Source of the DNA: Ancylostoma caninum
Taxonomy: Eukaryota; Nematoda; Chromadorea; Rhabditida; Ancylostomatidae
Direction: 5' to 3'
DNA length: 64,000 bases
Assembly (NCBI GenBank): GCA_037903475.1
Contig: JBAJFG010000620.1
Span: 558,001-622,000 of the forward strand
The notes below the pieces were generated by a model. That model was not told the origin of the DNA. It did no database searches and saw only the letters and a program-made list of their open reading frames with translations. A program made the translations under genes and the position numbers. Positions 24,901-37,600 of the stretch are shown here, piece by piece. The number at the start of each line of letters is the position of its first letter. The first letter of the stretch is position 1.

Positions 24901-27900
24901 CAGTACCAAATCTTGTACGTGACTACCATGAGTCGGTGTATGAACATGCTGGTGAAGCTAAACACTAAGCTAAACATCTTTTTGTTCTACTGACAGCTCG
25001 ATTTGGTTTTATAAAGAGTATTTATGAATTACGTTGTCACTTACCGTTATCTTACTCTATTACTCCTGATGGAGTCCCACCCTACTTCATTCGCAAGATC
25101 GCTGTTGCTCTTGCTCACCCCCTCGAATACATTTCCAATTTTAGTTTTATGCACAGTGATGTACATAGAGAGAGTTATGACTCAATGTAATTATTTCTCC
25201 TTCGTACACCTCGTAGACCCACACTCTGTCCTGCTTTTTAAATAGGTGGACAGAAGATGTCTATAGCATTTTTGACTTGAGCCCTGGTCTCTAAACTACG
25301 GCTACTCCCTACTCCGTGATAGCCGATTCTCTCTCAGTTTGCTTTCGGAAAATATTTCCTGTAGAAAAATGAACTGCATTCGACGAGTAGACGTGTTCTG
25401 AAGACTATTCTGAAAATGTTACATAGTTACTTGCGCGGTATTCCCGCACTAGACGGTGGCTACTCAAGAACGCAGGACAGGTTCATTAACGACAGATAGC
25501 GACAGGAATATAGAAATGGAAGGAGTATCGGCGTTGGACATCGGAAGAGTGAAGGCAACTGGATCCGAGGTTGTGATTGGTCTCCTTCCTCTCTCTCTCC
25601 TTCTCTCTCCCTCCCCTCCCCCCTCTCTGTCCTTGCCTCGTCCTGCTGGCCTTATATGCGAGGCGTCGTTCGCCTGTTCCTTGTCATCGGCAGCATTCAT
25701 CTCCTGCTACAGTGATTGAACTTATCTGCTGAACTAACTGAACTCTTACAACATAATGGCTATCGGAGTTCATACACAGGACCGGGTACGGATCAGCTGG
25801 CATTTTCGAAGGGTAGCGATGGATATCCTCGAGCAAGCAATTCCTGGAATGTTCTCGTTCTCTGCGCTTGTAAACAACAATTTGGTGTGGATTTCGCATG
25901 ATCGTCTTGTAATTGTTGTAGATAGGACTGTGGCAAGACCATCAAACATTGTACAATAACCTACGCCATCTTTCCTCCATGTAGGTTCCCTCTATGTTAG
26001 GTTGGTGCTTAATTAATGAGGTTTCTCGCGACTTCTTTTCTCGATAAAGATTGAAGCCTTTCAAATGGTTTTTTCATGAAAACATCCTCTTTTTCCGCTC
26101 ATTAAAGGTGCTATTAAAAACTGCGTTCACATCTGCCATAGTATACTCTATCACTTCGGGGAAGGCTGGAATGCAGCACTGCCCTTTCGCCAACTCAGCT
26201 AGCCTTTCAAAGATGGACCAATCAGCAAGGCTACATAAGTTGATAGATTGTTCATATTCATAAAGTACGAGCTTCAAAGATGAAGAAGGAAGGGGTTGGA
26301 CATCAAATTCTAAGCAGCAAAAATTTTGGGCAGCCTGGAAAAGGATGAAAGCTTGAAAATGATAATGCTGCCTGAACACTTCAATATGGATTCATTCTTC
26401 TTCTTGGTTCTTCCTCTCAAAAGATTTAGAAAAGCATCAAGATTGACTGAACGGGTCCGCACAAATTCTCAGACAGGAACAGTTTTGAATTTCCACAGAT
26501 TTTCTGTTGCAAAGCGAGTAGTTTCCATTTCTGAGGAATCTCGTCAATCAAACCACACCATGGCCGAGTCCCGCCATGGAACCCTGTGAATTGAATGCAT
26601 TTCGTTTTCCCTTTGCGCCAAACCACGCACCGCAATGGCTTTTGCGCCGGGGAAAACTCGTCCGCGCGCGAACACGGCCGGGCGTGTTCGCGACGAATGT
26701 TCCATTTTCTCTGCAGGTAAGCCATCATTGTCTGTGTTCGTTTCACATTTATGATGTGCTGATTCTGTACTTCATCACCCACAGCTCAGCTCGAAGTCGA
26801 GAATTTCAGCTCCTTCTGTCTTTAAGGAGCGCTAACTTTCGACGAGAAAAAGAGTCGCAAAAAAGCCGCGTTATTTATGCACCAAGCTAATATTTACGGC
26901 AATATACTAGCTCCCTTCCTGGTACTGATGAGACGGAATGGGGTGGGTTAGGCTTCAGTGATTCGGCCATTCAAAGATAGGGTTGATGGCCAATCACAAA
27001 CAGTTCCGTTTACTCACACCGTGACCCGCACGAAAAACCCTACAGCTGCGTACGTAACGAATGCGTTGATGTCATATCAGCTTACCCGCTTCAGTACGAC
27101 ACTGTCAGAATCTCAGGTGATAGTAATCTATGGTAACTTATTGAGCAGTAACCTCTATGGACTTTAAATGTTTTGTTTAAATAACTGGGAAACATGGACA
27201 TGGGTTGGGGCATTGAAGGTATAGCGGGAGGTGACATTACTCTTTGTGCAACGGTTGCTGGCTTGTTTCTCCGCACTGGTACCATCTCCATTCATGGTAG
27301 TGATTATTTTGAACTTTTTCATAATTATGAGTGAAGAGAGTTAAAGCAGTGATATTCAGTGCACTTCTCCAAAACAGTGTTTAGGATACTTCTGAGCCTG
27401 CAACTGTCCGCCTATTAAGCAAAATAAACAATCCTCGAACAGGCCCTCTGATGTAAAAAGCTTAGTATTTCGTGTCATTGTTTTTGAGATTATGTTTGTT
27501 TATTAGAGCAGAGAACGAGGATATCCAAAACAGTGCTTAGGATAAAGAATTAAATACTTCATTTTTAGACATATAGCTAGGCTCGAGCCACGCCTCGAAA
27601 TTGCTTAGCAGGTGTCCTAGAACTTTGCTGTCCCAGATTTAAATGTACAGTGTTAGTTATTCTGTTATCTAGGGCAACGTTTTTCTTGATAAATTTTGTA
27701 GGACTGGCTTTCGCGAATACCTTTAACTGCTGTAATTTCCCTTCCCTCATTTCTGTCAGTCTGATTTCACGAAAAACCGATGATACGATTGCAAGAAACA
27801 CTTCTCGGCTGTGAATCTTCCTAACAATTCCAACCATTAGACTACCCTCGACGATATTAGGAATCTCGGTGCTGAAAAGGGTCATTAGCAGCCATATTTT

Positions 27901-28672
27901 CCAGGATGTCCGACGTTTTGAGAGGAAGGGCTTCTAAAGAGGCCTGTCTCAACTCAAAAATGTTTCAGGTCCTTCTTTGTTTAACGGAGAATGAGTCTGG
28001 ACAGAGAACAGGTTCATGGTGGAGAAATAATAAAGCAAACTCTTCGCACTGAATTATGCTCCCCACTCTCATTCCTTCCCAAATTCTATGCCCCTTACTA
28101 ATTGAATTTGCACTTGATTTTTTTCATCATGACAATCCGAGTCTTCTCGACACGCTGATTCCAATCTCTGTCGCTTTCACTAAAGGCCTCAAACTAACGT
28201 TTTTGAGCTCAAATCCCGCCCGTGTTATTTTGATAATAGTTTTGCGTGTGGCAAGATATGTCAGAGGAGATTGTGACAAAGGCGACCTTGCCATGTCTGT
28301 GGACGGTACTCCCCAGTTTACATCTGGGACTTCCGAGCCATCCAAGAACAGAATTTTTGGATTTTTGCTTTTTCTGAGCAATCTCAACATGCGTCTACAG
28401 TGCATGTAGCAGCCAACATTTTCTGAATCTTCATGCTATTTGAATAGCATAGGTCAATAACGCAAATGAGATGGGACTTTTCCTCTAAGCATTTTTTTCT
28501 GCCTTTTTTTCTCCATCCCAGTCGACAGAAAGGGCTTTCTAAACCAAGAGATTTCTTGCGTAGAACCAATTCTCCTTTTCAGATCCTAGCTCCTTCTTCC
28601 ACAAACGGGTTTCGATTGAACGAAGGTGCACTGAGTTCTGTTCTCGCTCACACCGCCATCGCCAACAAAAAG
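18961..28672 (+). CDS. atln: Atlastin exons 1-2: N-terminal arm and first strand of the GTPase
   Basis: Exon 1 (18961-19053) encodes 31 residues beginning [15 protein letters not shown] and ending KIRPVQ, which matches the RPVQ start of the atlastin G domain. The donor CAG|GTAGGA is good. Exon 2 (28583-28672) follows TTCTCCTTTTCAG and encodes [20 protein letters not shown] and the rest of the family's pre-P-loop strand/helix, ending KK. The 9.5-kb intron between them is full of transposon relics. Both exons have phase 0 boundaries, so alternative first exons that end in phase 0 could be exchanged. Confidence 0.9.
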
Positions 28673-31600
28673 GTGCGTTCTTTGCCATGGTCGATCTATT
28701 TTAAGCGAATATTTTTGGGTGAGTTGTCAGCAGCCCGAGTGATAGACGTTTTTTTTTTTGAACAATTTTAAGCCAAACGGTGTTATAAATATTTTGCTCG
28801 AAGTACCCATCTCAATAAGCAGTAGGAACTAATGGTAAAGATAGCAAGCTACTTAGCCATATGATGATAAGATTACTCAGTCATTCTGGTAAATGGGAAC
28901 TTAGTGCCTTTTCGAGAACGCTCATGATTCCCGTACTGGAGCTGGATGGCTCCTGTAGTCGAGACACAGTTGTCCGTTTTGTAATATCCACTGCCAGCTC
29001 ACTAGGCCGAGAAGATTGAAGCGCAATCTTGGACGGTCTCACCATATCGAGCATGGAACATTGTTCTGTCTAGATCACACTGAGATTCGTGCAATGTCAG
29101 AACTATGTATAGAACAGAGGCTTTACAGTTCACATAGAAAATTTGGTCTGTCAGGAAATAAATGAAGCTAGTGTTGGTATATCTGACACTTTCTTGTTTT
29201 AGTTCCATAGTGTCCCATAGTTCATATACATACATCATCGCCTGGAATTCCTAGCTCTCGTCTTGCCTCAGTTCAGGTACCTTGGTCGTTATCTTCATGT
29301 TACCAGCAAATATTGGCTTCGTAGAACTAACCAACTAGTTTTCGTTTCGTGGATTACCATTATACGAAAACCAAGCTTTATTACAAATACTCTGACAATT
29401 GTGCTGCACGAGCGCAGCCCAAACAGCGTGATGGTTTGAGTAAAAACCCTCGCAACAACTGTTCCCAGTTGCTGCCATCATCCCCTCTATTGCTGCTCAA
29501 GCTTTCGTCCCTTTAGCAGCAGCTGCTGAGGGATGGCAGCAACTGGCTGCGTTCGTGCTGCACAGTTATCAGAGTAAATTTCCTTCTGCATTTATCACTA
29601 AGGCAAATGAAACTTATAATGCGCGCATTGTTGTAACTGTTGATCTTTCGTAACTTTTCACCTTTCGTGCTTGTTTTTGTTGGCACAACAGCTGTGTTGG
29701 TGTATCGGACAAATAAATAAATTTATAAATCTACTATCTTGAGATCGTAGCACAGTATTATCTCAGAATTACTTGCGAGAATCGCACGTTGCTACCTCCG
29801 AGCTTCAAAGTGGTGGAATACATTTTGAGAGTTGTCCAGTAATTATCAAATTTCGAGTGATAGACAAGTTTTCATTGAAATCTGATCTTAAGTTAGCACA
29901 TTGCTTAGTTCTGCAGTGAAGAAATACTGCATGGGTAATTTCTGACCATTTTTGACATTGCTGAAAGCACAGAACTTCATAGATACAGTGGACGTCAATG
30001 GCGGTGGCCCATCCGCGGCTTCGAGAAGGACGCCGCGCAACCGCACCGCGCGCGCCATAACCGCGCCATCTTCTGCTGCTGCTATGCTATCTCTAGCAGC
30101 TTTTCTACCCGATTTTAAAGATTTTCTACCAAGTCGGGAAGAATAGTGCTTAGCAATAGTATTCCAGCGACAGACGACACCGATCCCAGCGCGCGCGGTG
30201 CGGTTGTGCGGCGTCCTTCTCGAGGCCGCGGATGGGCCAGCGTCATTGACGTCCCCGTTACTCAGTGCTTTTTAAAAAGGTAGACACATTTCGAGTGCGC
30301 TTTCATAGCTTTGCGGCATTAGACTCGTGGTGGACATTAGACTATCCACCCTATCAGGTCCCGCCGCGATTCTGCAGCTACGTAATCCCCCTATTTTTCG
30401 AGGACGGTAGGAGATGTTCACCAATGTAGGATCCTTCTGATCTGTGAAGTACTCAAATATGGGTGTTAGACGTTAGAGTGGACCTTTCTGCACCCATTAA
30501 TAAGGGGTGTAAGGCATTTGAATGTGCAAGTACATTAATTTTATTACTGTTGTTGTCATTATCACTGTTGTTGCCGTAATTACCACAAATGGTTCCAGTG
30601 CTACTAGGCTGAAGCCTTTAACGAGAAGTTTCTATGTGCAAATTTTTCGTGCAAGGACAAGGATGGAGACGAGTTCTCCCTGTGGCATAGCTTCGGTCTT
30701 CACTGCTCGAGCTCTTTACCAATTAGGAACCTCTATGAGGTACATATATTACCAGAGCTTCAATCCCGATTTGCCCCTCTTGGTCAGAGTTAGACTTTGA
30801 GATCTACTTTGCCAAGAGATGTGCAAACTTCATACCTACCTATCTAGTTCTAAACAAATGCTAGTGCTTCTGAGCAAATGTAACCAATAAGAGGTTTAAA
30901 TTGCATTTTGCGAACATTTTCTGGCAAAATAAATTTGATCGACCGAATTTAGCCTGGACAAGCCGCAATCCTGCTTCTGGTACGTCGATTTCCAGTACGC
31001 AACTGATGATGCCAGATCATCTCCGTTCTGCGCTTGCCGCCGCAAATCAGCGTATTTCAGTCCTCTTTCGGGTCCAACGCGGATCGGACGCGGCGTTTTC
31101 AGTTTTCGCGTTCTCACTGTTTTTCCGCACCTGTGCTAGTTTTCCCAATCCGTTCACCGTTCATTCTTGGGCGGAACACTCTCGCGAGAAGCTGAGAAGG
31201 CCCATGTACGTTTTTAGCTCTGTGCTTCAAGCTTCTTGCCGCTTCTTAGTCACATAGTTAGAAGCTAAATACCTCTAGAGCTGAGGAACTGAAACAGGAA
31301 ATTAGCCTTCCAGTCGAGCGAGGGAATTTGAATAAGCGACTGAAAGGAGAAGAATCCGAGAGGCAACTGTACTGTGTCACAATTTCGTCAACAAAAACAA
31401 GATTTTGTGAATGATTTAATAGCATTTGCTGGGTGAGCGTTAATAAATAATGCGGTGCACAACCTAGCGACGCGTTCCGTCCTCGAAGAAGACTCCTCCG
31501 TCGATCGCACAGTACTTCGGGCAGATACCCTTCTCGCCGGGTTGTCCGTCTTGGCCGGGATGTCCTGGCTGACCGGGCTCTCCATCCTGTCCAGGCGCTC

Positions 31601-34600
31601 CTGGCTCGCCGTCCGGTCCCTTCGGTCCAGGCTCTCCTGGTGCTCCGTCGATTCCGTTGCTGCCTGGCGGTCCAGGAGGTCCTTGGGGCCCGGGACTTCC
31701 TGGCGCACCAGGTGGTCCGGGCACAACGGGCTCCGACTTCGCTGGCTCTCCTGAAATGTAGGACCTTTAATTTCGTTGATGACGGTGTTGGAGACTATGT
31801 ACTGAAATGTAAGCAGTGATGTTCCGCTCATAGTCTTGTACAGCATAGGAAAGGAGAAAGGAATCCTCAAAAAGCCTATCAGCATACTTTTTCTCATTTT
31901 TCGGGAGAATCACCTTAGTTCTAGCTTCCCCAGTGCTTTTTGCAGTAAGCAATAAAGCGCACAATTAGCAGCACAGGTTGAAGATGAAACCTATCTTCGA
32001 GACAGAAAAAAGCGGAATTAAGCACTTCTATGGAATAGAACTACCACCAATGTTTCCTCTATGTGCCTAAACAGGAGCAAGTTTAGGAACTGACCAGCCT
32101 CTCCAGGAGCTCCAGGATTTCCGGGTGGGCCAGGTGGTCCAGGAGGTCCCTTCGGTCCAGGCTCGCCGGGTGGTGCATCTTGTCCTTTTGGTCCAGGTTC
32201 GCCAGGAGCACCGTTGTCTCCGGGTGGTCCAGGAGGTCCAGGAGGTCCTTGTGGTCCCTGCGGGCACTCCTTACACGGAGGTGGGGTCACTGGTTCGCAA
32301 GGGGCCTGTGGTGGGCGTCCAGGGTTTCCTGGCATGCCTGGCGCTCCAGGCTTTCCAGGCTTGCCGGGTTTGCCGGGAGAGCCGACGGGTCCCATCGGTC
32401 CGGGCAGGCAACAGCCATTGCACTGATCGTTGAACGAGGCCATTCTGGCGGTCCTGTTGGCACCAGCAGGCAGTTCCTTGATCGAGTACACGCTGGACCA
32501 CACGTCCTTGGCGGAGCCCTGCAAAATAGCGAATAAGGGGGAGCAGCGGCTAGGGAGAGTTCAGCTAACCTTGCACATGGTGAGCTCGGAGTGCATCTGC
32601 GAGCGCACGTGGTGCACGTAGTTGTAGACCATGGGGAGGGTGATGCACACGGATAGGACGGCGACGGCCGAAAAGGTGACGGCCGCGTAGCCGACGAAGC
32701 GGTAGGCCTTGATCTTCGAGTCGATATCCATGCTTGACCGACTCTCTCAAAATCCGCCGCAGCTTTTATATGCAGCTGTCGGCCGCCCCGCCTTTCGAGT
32801 ACTTTTTTCTCTCCACCGGATCGAGATCCGAAAATCGCTATCGCACTCTACTCGCGCCCAACCGCTGTCGTCGCATCGCTCTGCTTGCGGAATCCGCCGC
32901 TGCCGGGTCATTCTCACCACATATGGCAACTATAGACTGCTAGCTCAAAAACGTTTGATGAAGTGACTTCGTCCGCAATTACGACCGCTCTGGTTCCATC
33001 GATGGGACCACGCTGCAGGTCGCGTCTGGAAGGAGATTTTAGCAAGTGGCAGTAGGGAAACACCAAATGGGAGGAATCGGACCATATGAATATCATAACT
33101 TACAGAAAAAAGTGTAAAAATGAGATCAGTTGGCCGAAGCTGTGCTAAGGTCGTAATTGAAGATAGAGTACTGCAATCCGCCCTCTCTGAGCTAATAGGC
33201 GAAAGTCAAGGCTATGAGGGGTTCATCTTCTGTCCTCGCTGCTTCTGAAGACTCTGTGGAAATCGTGAGACAAATCGCATTTGATCGATGGACCTAAGAA
33301 AAATTATTTTAAAATACTATGTTCCTTAGAAAGACCCGTCAGAACTAGACATGGGGAATGAACAAGAGTATTTCTTGGCATTGAAGAATGAAGAAACATT
33401 CCCGACCTCTCTTTCGTTGCCTCTGATGTCCCACAAGTGACGAGCTGACACTTCAGCCTACCCAGGAAATGAGAGTTGTTGCGTGCTTGACTAAACTGCG
33501 GCTGAATAGCAGCTACACACCAATGTTGTCTGAACAGTTTATGGGACAACACTAGCTCATTTAAAGGTGCCGCAGAAACAGTTGCATCAGATGCAGGCTG
33601 GTTACTAAACATCTTGTCAACACTCTAAGCTCATATAGGAATTAGTGAGTGAGTGATCACCGCATGAAAAATCACTGCCCATTTCGGCTCTGGATCACAA
33701 GCGCATTTTGCCCAAATGTATTTTCAAAAGAGCCGCCAATTTGAATGCAAATTCGCTGTTCTCGTATTCCAGACAAATCAGCACTGTAAATGAATGCTAT
33801 AACTTCACTGTTATGGATGAGTATTAAAATAAAAAGTAGTACAATATGCGAAAGTGGGCTGGTGAACCACTGGTTCAGCACAGTATTCACGCCCATTACA
33901 TTTATTTATTTATTTATTTGATGCACCACTGGGGCGCGCTCATGATAATTCAGGACATGAGCTATCAAAGGTGTCGTCTGATAACAGCACCTTATGTGCA
34001 AAGTATACCCCGGCCATTTGCGTACTTTCTGGGGTAACGTTAGGAAAACCAGCACATAGGCGGTCCCTGGCCCATTACCCATACTTACATGGAGTAATTA
34101 TGATTTTTTAGTTTTCAAAACGCCAGCGGAGATATTGGCAGTACCCTGATGTTAGTCGAGTCATTTCTCCGTTACTTACAATCGTATTTCTCCACTACTT
34201 ACAACAGTAATCCTTGGCCAGTTAATGTGCTTCTACGACTTTTCTCGAGATTGGCTCTTGCGCTCAGACCGATCAGCATACAACATAGCACAGTCTTTCG
34301 GTTTCTCCGATCTGTTCAAATTAATTTGGTCGAATCCACTGCTAATTATCCACGGCGGACAAGTACGACTGTGCTAGAACGGTCGAACACTTTGTCACAT
34401 ATGCCTCGAGGGTGTATAAGACAAGCTTGGATGCTATCGTTAAATGTAAGTTTGAATGAAGCAGTTCACAATCTCCCTGTTATGCTTCCAACAATCGTTC
34501 CACTAATAAAGGGTAGGCAAAGAAGAGACATCTCTTCTCCGGTGAGAACTTGTCGCTGCTTAGACTTAGCAGATTTCGATTTTCCCGCCGAAATATCTGG

Positions 34601-37600
34601 ATCTGCGGGAGGAATGCAGAAAATTCGTGGATGAAAGCAACGAATGTGCAGGGCGTTCGAGAAATACTATTTCAAGCATACATAGTAGAACATAACCTCA
34701 TAGGTACTGAGATCATAAATGGGGTAGAGAGGCTGCTCTCCTTCGCTTCTGTGTCTTGGTTGTAAGAAATCGCAATCTATTTCCCTTGAGTTTTTTTCAG
34801 CAACATTTAGTAAGTTTATTCTATCTTTAAGTGTACAATACTATGTTACTTCTATGGTGAACACGGGAGTTTTCACGGTTTGATGCCTTTAAGACTCGTA
34901 GCATGTGTTATATCTTGACCTTTCCTTGCCCTTCGCTACTCTTTTACCCATTCATTGCTGCACTACCCTATTTTTGTAGCCAATTTTCAGCAATACATGC
35001 ACGGTAGTATCGCCCAATTGTGCTATGAGATCATTTATTTGCCCGCTCAATGGAGCACACTATACTATGGTGGTCCTTACGTGGCTCAGCGATGAGATAC
35101 GGAATGCGGCTAATGGGGTCTCGCATGGTGAGATGATCTGAGCACAAGTGCTGGCTGGAGCTTGAAATTTCAACCTCTCCTCCCCACCCCCAATCTGTTC
35201 CAGTGTGGACACCTTTGAAGTGTACTAACCTTACCCTTACTGCGAAGGAGAGTAATCTGGATTTTCCTCTCGAAGGCAGGTAACTTATGATACAATCTAC
35301 CCCCACAGATGGATGTTGAAGACACCCAATTCCATCAACATACCATTTATGTATCTTTTAAAATGCTGCATTTGGCATGGATGTATTTTTAAAGGCACAT
35401 TTAACAAATGTCCTTCTTTTTGCGGGAACTATTTCGATCAGAAAGTTTCTTGGAAGAGAACTATGGACAAAATTTGTTGTTGTTTGGAAGGTGTGAGGTT
35501 TCGATCCGTTATGTGTAGAAAAAAATCGTGAGTGGCACAAAAACAAGTGGATGGCTCTTCTACTAACGCCACTTTTACTAGAAGCGTGATGTAGTTGCTC
35601 ATTGGTGGATTTTCTATGGAGACCCGCTAAAATGACAGGCATATTGTAAGCGCGGCCGTCACGAATAGCCTTCGCCACTCACCTGCGTCCGAGCTACGTC
35701 GGGGCTTAGGCCTATAATGTAGAACGCGTATTGAACGCACACATCTCGTATAAACTGCCTTTGTAGCAACGCAGTTATCCACGTGGCGACGAGTCTGTGA
35801 CTAGGAATAGACTGATCCCTTGAAACAGCGAAGATCCTTTAGAGCGAAACAAACTAAGATTACGAATCGAAACTCGGACATTTCGAGCAATGTCAACGAT
35901 TCCTAGCATAAACAGTTGTACGAAGAGAAATCGAGCGCAGCCATTTTAAAACTCCCTAATAGGTCTCTCGAGGAGGTGGTATCTTGCTCCATCTTGATCA
36001 AGAAAGGGTGCGTTATTCGGCACCTGAGACGTTACAACGAATGCAAATATGATTGGAGTTGTTTGCATGAAAAACGGGAAGTGACAGTTAAGGAACCCGG
36101 GAAATCTGCAGAAAATTTGCAGGAACTCAGATGGCGCATATGACTTTGAGTGATCTGCATATTTACCGTAGATGCTTTAGAAAGCACTGATTGGTGTGAA
36201 ACTTGGCACCAGGCCATAAATTATAAAGAAAAAAAAGTAAGGGTTTCTCCATGTTCGATGAGCAGCCTTGTATAGTTTTGTGACGCAATCACAATCCACC
36301 ATGGACTAGCATTATCGTTCGCTTTCAGGTGGTCATCATCAGTGTAGCAGGCGCCTTTCGGAAAGGGAAGAGCTTCCTACTGAACTTCTTCTTGGAATAT
36401 TTGTACTGCTTGCAGAAGTCCCAGCAGGTTCTTGCAGTCTTTCAGTGCTTGGCCCTGCAACTGATCGACTTTTACAAAATGTTTTCTAGAGTGACGTTCC
36501 CCTGGAATGGCTGACCGACGACTGCCAGCTGCACGGGTTCCACTGGAGGGCCGGCGCCAAGAGGGACACGGTGGGTGTGTGGATATGGGGCGAGCCGATC
36601 ATGATCGAGGCAGCTTCTGGAGAGATGTACGCCGTGCTCCTGGTTCAGTGCTTTCGTAGACCTTTCCGTCTTCGACTACGGTCTCAAATGCCGCCGTTTG
36701 CAGATGGACACTCAGGGTACGTTCGACAATACAACCACGTACCAGCAGTGTCTCACCATCTTCGCTCTTTCCACGATCATCAGTTGTGTTCAGGTTAATC
36801 TTCATTTCACAGTAGCTTTTGCCATCATGAATGTCGTCTTTAGATATATAACGTAGTGGACAACATTCAAGAAGATGCTCTACAACATCTTTCACTGTTT
36901 GTGGAGTACGGCAGACTGGCGATGACCGAAGCCCAACAGTTCGGGAAGCCCTTCCAGGTGCCCCTACACTCATTTTCATCAGTGAATGAGAGCGTATGCC
37001 ACTGTTCTTCAAGAGCTTGGTGTTCTGCGTGCGCGATTTCAAGAATCCCGAGGAATATGGTTACGGTGAGGAGGGAGGGTCGAAGTTTCTACAGCAAGTG
37101 TTGATGGTTAGTTGTTTCCATACTCTATATATATGAATGAAGAATACCATCAGTGCTCGAGTTTGAATAGCTAGTCCACTTCGATTACAAGTACACAAAA
37201 CGCTCCAGCATCGATACTATCATACCAGCAGTTTTACTGCAGTGACTTCTCTAACAAAACGTAGCGTTAACGGTAGGAAAACACGAAGTACACATTCTAT
37301 CTTACTAAAAAGTGGCCGAAAATCACCACTGCAATAACATTTCAAGGCTAAAATTGTTTGATTTTCGGAGCTTCCATGAAACACGTTTTCGACGACAGTT
37401 TGTCGGTTATCCGGCAGCTATCTATTGCGTTGTTATGCAGCATTAATACAGTCCGTTTCGGAATCATAGGAGCACCCCCGAATTCACTTCTTGTGTCACA
37501 GAATCGCTCATAACTGTGATGCCATTACTTAGGAACTCATGGTAGAGTATTCCTTGTGGCTCGATCAACGGCATAGAAAAACTTTCTCTTCCGGCGAGTC

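Larger units (their letters stand above)
19054..28582. other. Atlastin intron 1 (9.5 kb), repeat-rich
   Basis: The intron holds a hAT-like MITE, a mariner-like terminal sequence, a frameshifted LINE on the minus strand with an inverted LINE fragment beside it, a homopyrimidine tract, and a GC-rich island with a donor site. All are listed separately. Stretches at 22,200-22,960 and 27,900-28,580 contain nothing recognisable. Confidence 0.7.
28673..31463. other. Left part of atlastin intron 2
   Basis: This stretch runs up to the 3' end of the nested collagen gene. Two foldback elements (29389-29575 and 29991-30253) and an (AAAT)n run at about 29712-29724 are present. The remainder, including GC-richer DNA around 31,000-31,200, contains no recognised gene. 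Confidence 0.6.

Noticed and set aside
31455..32536. Plus-strand ORFs across the collagen gene (99, 102, 118, 70 codons)
   Set aside because: They are antisense shadows of the GC-rich Gly-X-Y repeats. The minus strand gives a complete collagen with splice sites and termini.
34149..34634. 161-codon plus-strand ORF in atlastin intron 2
   Set aside because: Open by length only. Leucine/serine/arginine mixture without a recognised motif, and no acceptor or donor joins it to atlastin in phase.
36958..36978. TTTTCATCAG at 36974-36982 as the acceptor of atlastin exon 7
   Set aside because: In the required phase it is followed at once by TGA. The weaker CTTCAAG at 37013 keeps the frame and the SLVFCVRD strand.
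36599..37042. 147-codon minus-strand ORF over the atlastin GTPase exons
   Set aside because: It overlaps exons 4-7, which encode the full set of atlastin motifs on the plus strand and have matching intron phases.
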